In this document: piece by piece, positions 50,770-60,113 of the stretch
Position numbering within the stretch: position 1 is the stretch's first letter
Layout: each line of letters starts with the position of its first letter
NCBI GenBank assembly: GCA_947627745.1
Contig: CANQXH010000002.1
Location: 1-63,191 of the forward strand
Origin: an uncultured Oscillospiraceae bacterium
Lineage (GTDB): Bacteria; Bacillota; Clostridia; Oscillospirales; Oscillospiraceae
Length of the DNA stretch: 63,191 nucleotides
Direction: 5' to 3'
Notes under the pieces: generated by a model
Told to the model about the DNA's origin: nothing
What the model saw: the letters and a program-made list of their open reading frames with translations, nothing else
Database searches by the model: none
Position numbers and translations under genes: made by a program

Positions 50770-52992
50770 ATGCGTAAGCTGGTCTGGTTCGGCCTTGGAT
50801 TCGCCGGGGCCAGCGCCGTGTGGGCGTACCTTCTCCCCGGAAACGGACTGCTGCTCCTCGGACTGGGCGCGGGAGCGGGATTATTCCTGGCGGTGCTGCT
50901 GTCCCGGCGGCTGCGAGAGGCCCGGTTCGCGGTTTATCTCCTGCTGGGCTGCGCCATCGGCGTGGCTTGGTGCTGGGGCTATGACCAGATCTATCTCACC
51001 CCCGCCCGCTCCCTGGAGGGCCGCACCGCTTCCGCCCAGATGGAGATCACGGATTACAGCTACGAAACCCAGTACGGCAAGGCCGCCGACGGGGCGGTGA
51101 CCCTGGACGGGAAGCCCTACCGGGTGCGGATCTATTACAGCGGGGAGGAGGACCTGGCCCCTGGGGATTTTCTGCGGGGTAGCTTCCGCTTTCAAACCAC
51201 CGTTCCCGACGCCGGGGAGGAGATCTCCTACCAGAGCGGAAAGGGCATTTTCCTGCTGGCCTATGCCCAGGGAACGCCGGAGAAGATAGCGGGGGAGGAA
51301 GTCCCCCTTTACAGTCGACCGGCGGTACTCCGCCGGGGGATTTTGGAGCTGATTGACCGGATCTTTCCGGTGGATGTGGCGCCCTTTGTCCGGGGTTTGC
51401 TGCTGGGGGACACCGGGGGCCTGAGCTACGAGGAAAATACAGCCTTCCGGCTCAGCGGCATCCGCCATGTGGTGGCGGTTTCCGGCCTCCATGTTTCTAT
51501 ATTGTTTTCCCTGATCTGCCTGTTCACCCGGAAGCGCCGGGTCCTGACTGCGGTGGCTGGAATCCCTGCCCTGATTCTTTTCGCCGCCGTGGCGGGCTTC
51601 ACGCCCTCCGTCACCCGGGCCTGCGTCATGTCCGGGCTGACACTGCTGGCATTGCTTTTGGGGCAGGAGTATGACCCGCCCACGGCCTTGGCCGCTGCGG
51701 TGGTGGGGATGCTGGCGTTCAATCCCATGACGGTGACAAATATCAGCTTCCAGCTCTCCGTGGGCTGCATGGCGGGAATTTTCCTGTTCGCGGAGCCCCT
51801 CCGCGCCTGGCTGACGGAGCATTTGGGCGGTAAGGGCAAGTCTCTCCGTGCCCGGGCGGTCCGCTGGTTTGCCGGAGGCGTCTCCGTGACCCTGGGGGCG
51901 ATGGCTGTGACCACGCCCCTGTCCGCCGCCTACTTTGGGGCGGTGAGCCTGGTGGGGCCGGTGACCAATCTGCTGTGCCTGTGGGCGGTGAATCTTCTGT
52001 TTTACGCCGCCATGCTCGCCTGCGCCCTGGGATGGCTTTTTCTACCGGCGGGGCAGGCGCTGGCATTGCTGGCGGCCTGGCTCGCCAGGTACGTCCTGGG
52101 CGCTGCCCGGTTGCTGGCCACCTTTCCGCTGGCGGCGGTGTATACCGTGAACCCCTGGGCCGTGATCTGGCTGGTGGGATGCTATATTTTGCTGGGTATT
52201 TTTCTGCTGCTCCCGCGAAAGAAACCCCTGCTGTTCTCCTGCCTGGGGATCGTGGGGCTGTGCGCGGCGCTGCTGGTCTCCTGGTTCCTGCCCCGGCTGG
52301 ATGATTTCCGGCTGACGGTCCTGGATGTGGGCCAGGGGCAGTGCCTGCTCTTTCAGAGCGAGGGGAAGACCTATCTGGTGGACTGCGGCGGGGACAACGC
52401 CCAGGACGCGGCGGATCTGGCGGCGGACACCCTGCTGTCTCAGGGCATTCGGCGGCTGGACGGGGTGATCCTGACCCATTTCGACGCCGACCATGCCGCG
52501 GGGCTGCCCTATCTGCTTACCCGGATCCCGGCGGACATGCTGTTTCTTCCGGAGGAGGACCCGGGCTACGGTGCCGGGTGGTCCAGCCTGACGGTGAAGG
52601 GAAGCTATCAGATTTCCTATGCCGATACCCGGATCTCCCTATTTCCCGGGGATCCGGCACTGTCCGACAATGACGGGAGCCTGTGCGTTCTATTCCAGAC
52701 GCCCGGGACGGATATTCTCGTGACCGGCGACCGTTCCGCCGCCGGGGAGGCGGCGCTGATGGAGGGGTATTCTCTGCCGGAGCTGGAGGTGCTGATCGTG
52801 GGCCACCACGGCTCCAAGACCTCCACGTCCCTGGACCTTTTGGAGGCGACCCATCCAAAGGTGGCGGTGATCAGCGTGGGAGCGGACAATTCTTACGGCC
52901 ATCCGGCCCCGGAAATTCTGGACCGGCTGGCTCAATTCGGCTGCACCGTCTACCGCACCGACGAGGACGGAACCATTATTTACAGGGGGTGA
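50770..52992 (+). CDS. comEC: ComEC/Rec2-family DNA internalisation protein
   Basis: 740-aa membrane protein of the competence channel. N-terminal DUF4131-like region, a central Competence domain with RHVVAVSGLHVSILFS and further spans, then a C-terminal metallo-beta-lactamase-like domain with LDVGQGQCLL, THFDADHAAG and VGHHGSKTS. The family passes single-stranded DNA across the membrane. Partners comEA or dprA are not in the window. It precedes holA by 4 nt, a conserved order. Confidence 0.93.
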   Translation: MRKLVWFGLGFAGASAVWAYLLPGNGLLLLGLGAGAGLFLAVLLSRRLREARFAVYLLLGCAIGVAWCWGYDQIYLTPARSLEGRTASAQMEITDYSYETQYGKAADGAVTLDGKPYRVRIYYSGEEDLAPGDFLRGSFRFQTTVPDAGEEISYQSGKGIFLLAYAQGTPEKIAGEEVPLYSRPAVLRRGILELIDRIFPVDVAPFVRGLLLGDTGGLSYEENTAFRLSGIRHVVAVSGLHVSILFSLICLFTRKRRVLTAVAGIPALILFAAVAGFTPSVTRACVMSGLTLLALLLGQEYDPPTALAAAVVGMLAFNPMTVTNISFQLSVGCMAGIFLFAEPLRAWLTEHLGGKGKSLRARAVRWFAGGVSVTLGAMAVTTPLSAAYFGAVSLVGPVTNLLCLWAVNLLFYAAMLACALGWLFLPAGQALALLAAWLARYVLGAARLLATFPLAAVYTVNPWAVIWLVGCYILLGIFLLLPRKKPLLFSCLGIVGLCAALLVSWFLPRLDDFRLTVLDVGQGQCLLFQSEGKTYLVDCGGDNAQDAADLAADTLLSQGIRRLDGVILTHFDADHAAGLPYLLTRIPADMLFLPEEDPGYGAGWSSLTVKGSYQISYADTRISLFPGDPALSDNDGSLCVLFQTPGTDILVTGDRSAAGEAALMEGYSLPELEVLIVGHHGSKTSTSLDLLEATHPKVAVISVGADNSYGHPAPEILDRLAQFGCTVYRTDEDGTIIYRG

Positions 52993-52996
52993 ATCC

Positions 52997-54034
52997 ATGG
53001 CAAGGCCCGTTGACGATCCGCTTACCGCGCTGAAAAGGGCGCTGCGGGACAATGCCCCCGCCCGGCTGTACATTTTTTACGGGGAGGAGGTATTCCTCCT
53101 GCGCCACTATCTGGACCGGCTGAGGAAGCTACTGGTGGACCCGGCCACGGAGGCCTTCAATTACCACCGGCTCAACGGCGAGACCTTCTCCTGTCAGGCC
53201 CTTCAGGACGCCCTGGAGGCCCTGCCCATGATGGCGGAGCGCACCTTCGTCTGGGTGGACGAGGTGGATTTGTTTAAGCTGCCGGAGAGCGACCGGGATT
53301 TTTTGGGAAATCTGCTCTCCGATATTCCCGACTACTGCACCCTGGTCCTGACCTATGAGACGGTGGCCTGGAAGCCGGACAAGCGGCAAAAGCAGCTGTA
53401 TAGCGCCCTGGCGGCCGGGCAGATTGTGGAGTTCACCCGGCAGAGCCGGCACGACCTGATCGCCTGGGTGGGCCGTCACTTTGCCTCCCAGGGCAAGCGG
53501 ATCAGCTCCGACCTGGCGGGGTACCTGGTGGACCTGACCGGGGGCTCCATGACCCTGCTCTCCGGGGAGATCGCCAAAATCTCCGCCTATTCCGGCGCGG
53601 AGGAGATCGTCAAAAGCGATATCGACGCCGTCACCGATCCGGTGCTGGAGGCGGTGGTGTTCCAGATGACGGACCTGCTGGCCCAGGGGGCCTATGGCGA
53701 GGCGCTGAAAAAGCTCCAGACCCTGCTGTTGATGCGGCAGGAGCCTCTGGCGATCCTGGGGGCGGTGGGGAACCACTTTCGCCGCCTGGGCGCGGCCCGG
53801 ACCCTGCTGGACAGGGGCATGGGCCCGGGCGAGCTGGCCAAGCTCTATGGCCTGGGGGACTATCCCGCCCGGAAGACCATGGCCGCCGCCGGAAAATTCT
53901 CCCCTGCCTTCTGCGGGAAGGCGGCGGAGCTGGTACTGGAGACGGACTACCGGATGAAGACCTCCTTCGACGATCCGGAGCGGCTGCTGGAGCAGCTGAT
54001 TTTGGAGCTGGCCCAGGAGGGGAAAGATGGTTAG
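52997..54034 (+). CDS. holA: DNA polymerase III subunit delta
   Basis: 345-aa clamp-loader subunit that opens the sliding clamp. The N-terminal ARLYIFYGEEVFLLRHYLDRL and the domain organisation fit HolA (no Walker A, as expected). Directly after comEC and overlapping rnmV by 8 nt. Confidence 0.92.
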   Translation: MARPVDDPLTALKRALRDNAPARLYIFYGEEVFLLRHYLDRLRKLLVDPATEAFNYHRLNGETFSCQALQDALEALPMMAERTFVWVDEVDLFKLPESDRDFLGNLLSDIPDYCTLVLTYETVAWKPDKRQKQLYSALAAGQIVEFTRQSRHDLIAWVGRHFASQGKRISSDLAGYLVDLTGGSMTLLSGEIAKISAYSGAEEIVKSDIDAVTDPVLEAVVFQMTDLLAQGAYGEALKKLQTLLLMRQEPLAILGAVGNHFRRLGAARTLLDRGMGPGELAKLYGLGDYPARKTMAAAGKFSPAFCGKAAELVLETDYRMKTSFDDPERLLEQLILELAQEGKDG

Positions 54035-54620
54035 CATCCTAGAGGCCATCGTGGTGGAGGGACGGTATGACAAAAACACTCTGGCACAGATCGTGGACGC
54101 CCCCATTTTCGTCACCGACGGCTTTCGGATCTTCCACGATCCCCGGCAGCTGGCCCTGCTCCGGGCGGCGGCGGAAAAGCGGGGGCTGATCGTATTCACC
54201 GACGCCGACGGGGCGGGCCTGGTGATCCGCAACTATCTGAAAGGCGCCATTGACGGACGATATTTGAAGCATGCCTACACCCCCGCCATTATGGGCAAGG
54301 AGCGGCGGAAGGCCGCCCCCGGCCGGGCGGGCCTTTTGGGGGTGGAGGGCATGAACCCGGAGACGCTGATTGACGCCCTCCGCCGGGCAGGAGCCACCTT
54401 TCAGGAGGGAGCGGCGGCCCGTCAGGGCCTGACCAAGCAGGACCTGATGGCGCTGGGCCTGTCCGGGGGCCCGAACAGCGCTGAAAAGCGGCGCGCCTTG
54501 GCCCAAAAGCTGGGCCTGCCGGAGAACTTAAGCAGCAACGCGTTGTTACAGGCCCTGGACCTGCTGATGAGCCGGGAGGAGCTGGCGAAGCTGGCTGGGA
54601 CCTTGGAGAAGGAACCATGA
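54027..54620 (+). CDS. rnmV: Ribonuclease M5 (5S rRNA maturation; TOPRIM)
   Basis: 197 aa with an N-terminal TOPRIM domain, catalytic E11 (VVEGRYDK) and D59/D61 (FTDADGAG), then a DUF4093 C-terminal part. RNase M5 trims 5S rRNA in Firmicutes and normally neighbours ksgA; here it follows holA and is coupled to an ABC-F gene. The assignment as M5 rather than another TOPRIM/DUF4093 protein is probable. Confidence 0.88.
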   Translation: MVSILEAIVVEGRYDKNTLAQIVDAPIFVTDGFRIFHDPRQLALLRAAAEKRGLIVFTDADGAGLVIRNYLKGAIDGRYLKHAYTPAIMGKERRKAAPGRAGLLGVEGMNPETLIDALRRAGATFQEGAAARQGLTKQDLMALGLSGGPNSAEKRRALAQKLGLPENLSSNALLQALDLLMSREELAKLAGTLEKEP

Positions 54621-56488
54621 TCGATGTATCGGTAAAGGATCTGACAAAATTTTTCGTCATTGGCGAGAACCTCCTGGATGGCCTGACCTTTCAGGTCCAG
54701 GAGGGGGAGCGGGTGGCGATCCTGGGCCGGAACGGCTGCGGAAAGACCACCTTATTCCGCATTCTCACCGGCGAATTGGACTATGACAGCGGGGAAATTT
54801 ATGTAAACCCCGACAAACGCCTGGGCCTGATTTCCCAAATTCCCCGCTTCCCGGCGGGCTACACTGTGGAGGAGGTCCTGCGCTCCGCCTTTGTGCCCCT
54901 GCTGCGGCTGCGGCGGCGGATGGAGCGTCTGGAAGGGGAGATGGCCGCCGGGGCCACCAAGGAGCAGCTCCGGGAGTACGACAGTTTGGGGGAGCGCTTT
55001 TCCTCCGGCGGGGGCTACGACATGGACGTGGAGACGGACAAGGTCTGCAACGGCCTGGGCATCCCCCCGGAGCAGCGGGAGCAGGAATTTGACAGTCTCT
55101 CCGGCGGGGAGCGGACCCGGGTGAACCTGGCCCGGCTGCTGCTGGAGAAGACGGATATTTTGCTTCTGGACGAGCCCACCAACCACCTGGACCTGAAAAG
55201 TGTGGAGTGGCTGGAGGACTACCTGCTGACCTACAAGGGCACGGTGCTGGTCATTTCCCACGACCGGTATTTTCTGGACCGGGTGGCCCAGCGGGTGGTG
55301 GAGATCGCCGACGGCCACGGGGAATACTATTCCGGCAACTACACCTTCTATATGGAGGAAAAGCAGGCCCGCTTCAATCTCCAGCTCAAGCAGTATGAGC
55401 AGGAGCAGGCCAAGCTGAAGCAGCTGGGCTACACCGTAGAGCGGATGAAGGGCTGGGGCATCAACAACCGCACCCTCTATCGCCGGGCCATGTCCATCCA
55501 GCACCGGATGGAGCGCATTGAAAAGACCAAGCGCCCCCAGAAGGAGAAGACCATGCACGCCTCCTTTGCCCAGCGGGATTTTTTCGGGGACGTGGTGTTC
55601 CAGATGAAAAACGTCTCCAAGAGCTTCGGGGACCGAACCCTCTTTTCCGGGGTGGACCTCCGGGTGGAGGGAGGCGAGCGGATCGCCCTGCTGGGGGACA
55701 ACGGCGCGGGGAAGACCACCTTCTTAAACTGCCTCCTGGGCCAGGAGCCCTGTCAGGGGAAGATCCAATTCGGCCCCACGGTCAAATGGGGGTACCTGCC
55801 CCAGATCATCCACTTTTCCCACCCGGAGCGGAGTTTGTACGACACCATGCTCTATGAAAAGAACTGTACTCCCCAGCAGGCCCGGGACCGTTTGGGCGCC
55901 TTCCTGTTCCAGGGGGAGGACGTGTTCAAGGTCGTGGGCAATCTGTCCGGTGGGGAGCAGTCCCGGCTCCGGTTGTGTATGCTCATGGACGAGAAAATCA
56001 ACCTGCTGATTTTGGACGAGCCCACCAACCACCTGGACATCGCCTCTCGGGAGTGGGTAGAGGCGGCCATTGAGGAATTTGAGGGGACGTTGCTTTTTGT
56101 GTCCCACGACCGGTATTTCATCGAGAAATTCGCCGAGCGGATCTGGCTCCTGGAGGATGGGACCCTGAAGGACTTCCCCTATGGTTATGAAAAATACCGG
56201 GCCGTCCAGGAGCGGGAGGCCATGGCCAAGCCCGCTGAGGGACCACGCAAGCCCAAGAAGGACCGCCCCAAGGGCGGCGCCAAGGAGGCGGAGAAGCTGG
56301 TCCGCCGCTTAGAGCGGGAGATCGAGGCCCAGGAGGCCCAAATTCGGGACCTGGACGGGCAAATTCAAGCCGCCTCGGCGGACTATCAGGCATTGACGGG
56401 ATTGCTGGCGGAGAAGGAACAGGCGGAGGAGGCCCTCTCCGGCCTGATGGAGCAATGGGAGGCCGCTGCCGAGGCTCTGGACGGTTGA
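54617..56488 (+). CDS. ABC-F family ATPase
   Basis: 623-aa soluble protein with two nucleotide-binding domains and no membrane segments. Walker A GRNGCGKTT (37-45) with LSGGERTRV, then GDNGAGKTT with LSGGEQSRL; the interdomain linker (about 245-325) is the arm characteristic of ABC-F. A long charged coiled-coil tail (about 545-623) resembles Uup/YdiF. ABC-F proteins act on the ribosome as translation factors or antibiotic protectors; which role applies is open. It overlaps rnmV by 4 nt. Confidence 0.92.
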   Translation: MIDVSVKDLTKFFVIGENLLDGLTFQVQEGERVAILGRNGCGKTTLFRILTGELDYDSGEIYVNPDKRLGLISQIPRFPAGYTVEEVLRSAFVPLLRLRRRMERLEGEMAAGATKEQLREYDSLGERFSSGGGYDMDVETDKVCNGLGIPPEQREQEFDSLSGGERTRVNLARLLLEKTDILLLDEPTNHLDLKSVEWLEDYLLTYKGTVLVISHDRYFLDRVAQRVVEIADGHGEYYSGNYTFYMEEKQARFNLQLKQYEQEQAKLKQLGYTVERMKGWGINNRTLYRRAMSIQHRMERIEKTKRPQKEKTMHASFAQRDFFGDVVFQMKNVSKSFGDRTLFSGVDLRVEGGERIALLGDNGAGKTTFLNCLLGQEPCQGKIQFGPTVKWGYLPQIIHFSHPERSLYDTMLYEKNCTPQQARDRLGAFLFQGEDVFKVVGNLSGGEQSRLRLCMLMDEKINLLILDEPTNHLDIASREWVEAAIEEFEGTLLFVSHDRYFIEKFAERIWLLEDGTLKDFPYGYEKYRAVQEREAMAKPAEGPRKPKKDRPKGGAKEAEKLVRRLEREIEAQEAQIRDLDGQIQAASADYQALTGLLAEKEQAEEALSGLMEQWEAAAEALDG

Positions 56489-56513
56489 CAGACCGGCCTG
56501 GCGGCCCTATAAT
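56485..56513 (+). promoter_or_regulatory. Consensus SigA promoter inside the ABC-F stop
   Basis: TTGACA (56485-56490), 17-nt spacer, TATAAT (56508-56513). Its -35 contains the TGA stop of the ABC-F gene, showing that the M50-like/Mrp genes also have a separate promoter. Confidence 0.88.
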
Positions 56514-56537
56514 GGATTTCAAAGGGGGGAGAAGCCC

Positions 56538-57686
56538 ATGTCAAAGCCCAAAAAGGGGAGGAAGCTGCTCTTTACCGCGGGGATGTTTGTCATCGGCGCG
56601 GCCCTGGGCGTGGCCATCGACGTGTTTTACCTGATCCCGGCGCTGGAGTCCGGGGAGTCCTTAGAGGTTGTTATGTTAACCGCCTTTGGCTACTTGGCCC
56701 TCTTTCTCCTGGCCTATTTTCTTCAGCTGGTGATCCACGAGGCGGGGCACCTGCTCTTCGGCCTGCTGACGGGCTACCGGTTCCTGTCCTTCCGGGTGGG
56801 GAGCCTGACCCTGGTCAAGCGGCCCGAGGGGCTTCGCCTGTGCCGCTATGCCCTGGCGGGCACCGCCGGGCAGTGCCTTCTGTCCCCGCCGGAGCTGGTG
56901 GATGGGAAAATGCCGGTGATCCTCTACAATTTGGGGGGCGTGCTTCTCAACCTGATCACCGGGGCCTTGTTTTTGGCTCTGAGCTTCCTGGCACCCGGCA
57001 CCCTGCCGAGCGCCTTCCTGGGTCTGCTGGCCCTGACGGGGGCGGCGATCGCCCTGATGAACGGCGTCCCCATCCACACACCCCAGGTGGACAACGACGG
57101 CTATAACGCCTTGGCCCTGACCCGGGACCGGGAGACCGTGAAGGCCTTCTGGACCCAGATGAAGTGCATGGAGCAGACCGCCTTGGGCCGTCGGCTCCGG
57201 GATCTGCCGGAGGAATGGTTCCACATTTCGCCCGATGCCATGGCCAAAAGCGCCGTGGCCGCCACGGTGGGGGCCCTTGCCTGCAACCGGCTGTTAGACG
57301 CCGGGGACGTGGAGGGCGCGGCCCAGGCCATCGACCGGCTCCTGTCCTCCGACGCCGCCCTGGCGGGGGTCCACCGGAATATGCTGCTCCTGGACCGGGT
57401 TTTCTGCGCCGCGGTTTTGGAGGACGGCCTGGACACGGCCTCCATGATGGAGGACCCCCAGATGCGGTCCTTCCGTCGGTCTATGCATGGCTCCATCACC
57501 GCTTTGCGGACGGAGATGGCCTACGCCCTCTTGGTCAAAGAGGACCCGAAGGAAGCGGAGAAGCTGAAAATCAAGTTTGAAAAGGCGGCCAAGGCCTATC
57601 CCTATCCCGCCGATGTGGCGTCGGAGCGGATGCTGCTGGCTCTGGCCGAGGCAAAATACGAAAAAAGGAGCGAACTTCATGAGTAG
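56538..57686 (+). CDS. M50-like (site-2-protease-type) membrane metalloprotein
   Basis: 382 aa. Two N-terminal spans, then HEAGH at 67-71 (zinc-binding HExxH) in a membrane helix, more spans and a DNDGYNAL motif near 183, in the position of the family's third ligand. The last half (about 200-382) is a helical, TPR-like cytosolic region not found in RseP. M50 proteases cleave membrane substrates; the substrate is unknown. RBS GGGGGGAG. Confidence 0.8.
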   Translation: MSKPKKGRKLLFTAGMFVIGAALGVAIDVFYLIPALESGESLEVVMLTAFGYLALFLLAYFLQLVIHEAGHLLFGLLTGYRFLSFRVGSLTLVKRPEGLRLCRYALAGTAGQCLLSPPELVDGKMPVILYNLGGVLLNLITGALFLALSFLAPGTLPSAFLGLLALTGAAIALMNGVPIHTPQVDNDGYNALALTRDRETVKAFWTQMKCMEQTALGRRLRDLPEEWFHISPDAMAKSAVAATVGALACNRLLDAGDVEGAAQAIDRLLSSDAALAGVHRNMLLLDRVFCAAVLEDGLDTASMMEDPQMRSFRRSMHGSITALRTEMAYALLVKEDPKEAEKLKIKFEKAAKAYPYPADVASERMLLALAEAKYEKRSELHE

Positions 57687-58500
57687 CTGCAACGGCAACT
57701 GTTCCGCCTGCGCCTCCGACTGTTCGGATCGGAAGGCGGAGAGCCTCCTGGCCCAGCCCAATCCCAAGTCCAAGATCAAGAAGGTCATCGCTGTGATCTC
57801 CGGCAAGGGCGGCGTGGGCAAAAGCACCGTCACCTCCTTATTGGCGGTGGCCCTGACCCGGCGGGGGCAGAAGGTGGGCATTTTGGATGCGGATATCACC
57901 GGCCCCTCGGTGCCTACGGCCTTCGGCGTCACCGAGTGCTTGGGTTCCGACGGGACGGGTCTGTACCCGGCCCGGAGCCGGACGGGGATCCAGATCATGT
58001 CCATCAATCTGCTTTTGGACAACGCCACGGACCCGGTGGTGTGGCGGGGCCCGGTGATCGCCGGGGCGGTGAAGCAGTTTTGGACCGACGTGGTCTGGGA
58101 GGACGTGGACTGCCTGCTGGTGGATATGCCTCCCGGCACCGGCGACGTGCCCCTGACCGTGTTCCAGAGCCTGCCGGTGGACGGGGCCGTGATCGTTACC
58201 AGTCCCCAGGACCTGGTGAGCATGATCGTGGCCAAGGCGGTGAAGATGGCCAACATGATGCACATCCCCGTCCTGGGCTTTGTGGAGAATTACAGCTATC
58301 TGACCTGCCCGGACTGCGGCCGGCGGCTGGAGGTATTCGGCCCCTCCCGCCTGGAGGAGGTGGCGGAGGCCTTCCGCCTACCCATTCTGGCCCGGCTGCC
58401 CATTCGGGCGGAGCTGGCGGAGCAGTGCGACAGCGGCCTGATGGAGACGGCGGACACCGCCGCTCTGGAACAGGCTGTGGAGGCCATTCTGGCAGTGTAA
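57679..58500 (+). CDS. Mrp/NBP35-family P-loop ATPase (Fe-S carrier)
   Basis: 273-aa ATPase of the ApbC/Mrp family that carries Fe-S clusters. Deviant Walker A GKGGVGKST at 42-50, then the MPPGTGDVPLT motif, and CPDCG near residue 210 as the cluster-binding CxxC. An extra N-terminal Cys cluster (C4, C8, C11, C15) is like that of NBP35-type members. Start 57679 lies 8 nt inside the M50-like gene, with RBS AAAGGAG. Confidence 0.93.
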   Translation: MSSCNGNCSACASDCSDRKAESLLAQPNPKSKIKKVIAVISGKGGVGKSTVTSLLAVALTRRGQKVGILDADITGPSVPTAFGVTECLGSDGTGLYPARSRTGIQIMSINLLLDNATDPVVWRGPVIAGAVKQFWTDVVWEDVDCLLVDMPPGTGDVPLTVFQSLPVDGAVIVTSPQDLVSMIVAKAVKMANMMHIPVLGFVENYSYLTCPDCGRRLEVFGPSRLEEVAEAFRLPILARLPIRAELAEQCDSGLMETADTAALEQAVEAILAV

Positions 58501-58527
58501 ACGTTGTGCAAATTCTGGGGGATTTTC

Positions 58528-58556
58528 TTTACTTTTCCATTGGAACGTGGTAAAAT
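58528..58556 (+). promoter_or_regulatory. SigA promoter of purA
   Basis: TTTACT (58528-58533), 17-nt spacer, TAAAAT (58551-58556), 38 nt before the ATG. No purine riboswitch is visible in this short leader. Confidence 0.7.
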
Positions 58557-58593
58557 ATCCCGGTAAAGCTCATTCCATTTTGGAGGTTTCGAC

Positions 58594-59883
58594 ATGATTC
58601 GTGCGATAGTAGGCGCCAACTGGGGCGACGAGGGCAAGGGCAAGATTACAGACGCCCTGGCGAAGGACGCGGACGTGGTGGTGCGTTTCCAGGGCGGGAG
58701 CAACGCCGGTCACACCATTGTCAATCAGTACGGCCGTTTTGCCCTGCATCAGCTGCCCAGCGGCGTGTTCTATGACCATACCACCAACATTATCGGTAAC
58801 GGCGTGGCGCTGGACCTGGGCAAATTCCTGAAGGAGACCGAATCCCTGGCTGCCGCCGGGGTGAAACCAAAGCTGCTGGTTTCGGACCGGGTGCAGGTGG
58901 TGATGCCCTACCATGTCCTTTTTGACGAGTACGAGGAGGCCCGGCTGGCGGGGAAGTCCTTCGGCTCCACCAAGTCCGGCATCGCGCCATTCTACTCCGA
59001 CAAGTACGCCAAGACCGGCTTCCAGCTCTGCGAGCTGTACGACGAGGACTACTGCATGGAGAAGCTAGAGCGGGTACTGGCGGCCAAAAATGTGATCCTC
59101 AAATATCTCTATAACAAGCCGGAGCTGTCCGCCCGGGAGATTTTTGAGCAGATGCGGCCCCTGCGGGATGCCGTCGCGCCCTACATGGCGGACACCTTCC
59201 AGTTCCTTCGCCAGGCCCGGGCGGCGGGGAAGACCATCCTTTTGGAGGGTCAGCTGGGCTCCATGAAGGACCCGGACCACGGCATTTATCCCATGGTCAC
59301 CTCGTCCTCCACGCTGGCTGGCTACGGCGCCGTGGGCGCGGGGCTGCCGCCCTATGAAATTCAGGATATCATTTGCGTGGTGAAGGCCTATTCCTCCGCC
59401 GTGGGCGCCGGCGCCTTTGTCAGCGAGATCTTTGGCGACGAGGCCCAGGCTTTGCGCCTCCACGGCGGGGACAAGGGCGAATTTGGCGCCACCACCGGCC
59501 GGCCCCGCCGGATGGGCTGGTTCGACTGTGTCGCTACCCGCTACGGCATCCAGATCCAAGGGGCCACCCAGGTGGCGCTGACGGTGGTGGATGCTCTGGG
59601 GTACTTGGACGAGATTCCTGTCTGCGTGGCCTACCAAGTGGACGGCAAGACCATCGACCATTTCCCCACCACTCCTACCTTGGAGCGCTGCAAGCCGGTT
59701 CTAAAGACCTTCCCCGGCTGGAAGCAGGACATTCGGGGCATTCGCCGCTACCAGGACCTGCCCCAGGCCTGCCGGGACTATGTGGAGTTTATCGAGAGTC
59801 AGCTGGGCGTGCCCATCACCATGGTCTCCAACGGCCCCGGCCGGGAGGAGATCCTTCGGCGGCAGGCGGCGAGTCGCCGCTGA
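58594..59883 (+). CDS. purA: Adenylosuccinate synthetase
   Basis: Cytosolic GTP-dependent enzyme for the first committed step from IMP to AMP. 429 aa; the P-loop GDEGKGK is at 11-17 (D12 catalytic), and the IMP-site stretches VRFQGGSNAGH and GQLGSMKDPDHG are present. RBS TTGGAGG. The repeat copy B begins three nucleotides after the stop. Confidence 0.97.
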   Translation: MIRAIVGANWGDEGKGKITDALAKDADVVVRFQGGSNAGHTIVNQYGRFALHQLPSGVFYDHTTNIIGNGVALDLGKFLKETESLAAAGVKPKLLVSDRVQVVMPYHVLFDEYEEARLAGKSFGSTKSGIAPFYSDKYAKTGFQLCELYDEDYCMEKLERVLAAKNVILKYLYNKPELSAREIFEQMRPLRDAVAPYMADTFQFLRQARAAGKTILLEGQLGSMKDPDHGIYPMVTSSSTLAGYGAVGAGLPPYEIQDIICVVKAYSSAVGAGAFVSEIFGDEAQALRLHGGDKGEFGATTGRPRRMGWFDCVATRYGIQIQGATQVALTVVDALGYLDEIPVCVAYQVDGKTIDHFPTTPTLERCKPVLKTFPGWKQDIRGIRRYQDLPQACRDYVEFIESQLGVPITMVSNGPGREEILRRQAASRR

Positions 59884-59885
59884 CA

Positions 59886-60062
59886 ATGCGCACCGGGACT
59901 TTCAATAGTCGCTCCATCTGCTGGGCATGCCCGGTATCGGCGGCGTGCCGCCGCGGCCAATACGTGCGTGGGCATGGTGGTATTCGTTACACCTCTTGGG
60001 CTCGCTCGGTATCGTTCTTGCGTGCAAAGTATAGAATTACCCCCAGCCGATTTGGCTGGGGG
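59886..60062 (+). repeat. Modular intergenic repeat, copy B (ends in a terminator hairpin)
   Basis: Longer version of the 19345-19460 element: unit 1 GCGCACCGGGAC ... TCGCTCCATCTGCTGGGC, ATGCCCGGTA (59888-59938), a GC-rich linker containing GCCGCCGCGGCCAATACG (59947-59964), unit 2 with ATTCGTTACACCTCTTGGGC and CTTGCGTGC (to about 60025), and hairpin CCCCCAGCC (60040-60048)/GGCTGGGGG (60054-60062). It closes the purA transcript. Confidence 0.8.
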
Positions 60063-60113
60063 TTCACCGTTTTTCACCGAGGAGTCGGCGTGGGGCGGAA
60101 AAGATTGATTGCG

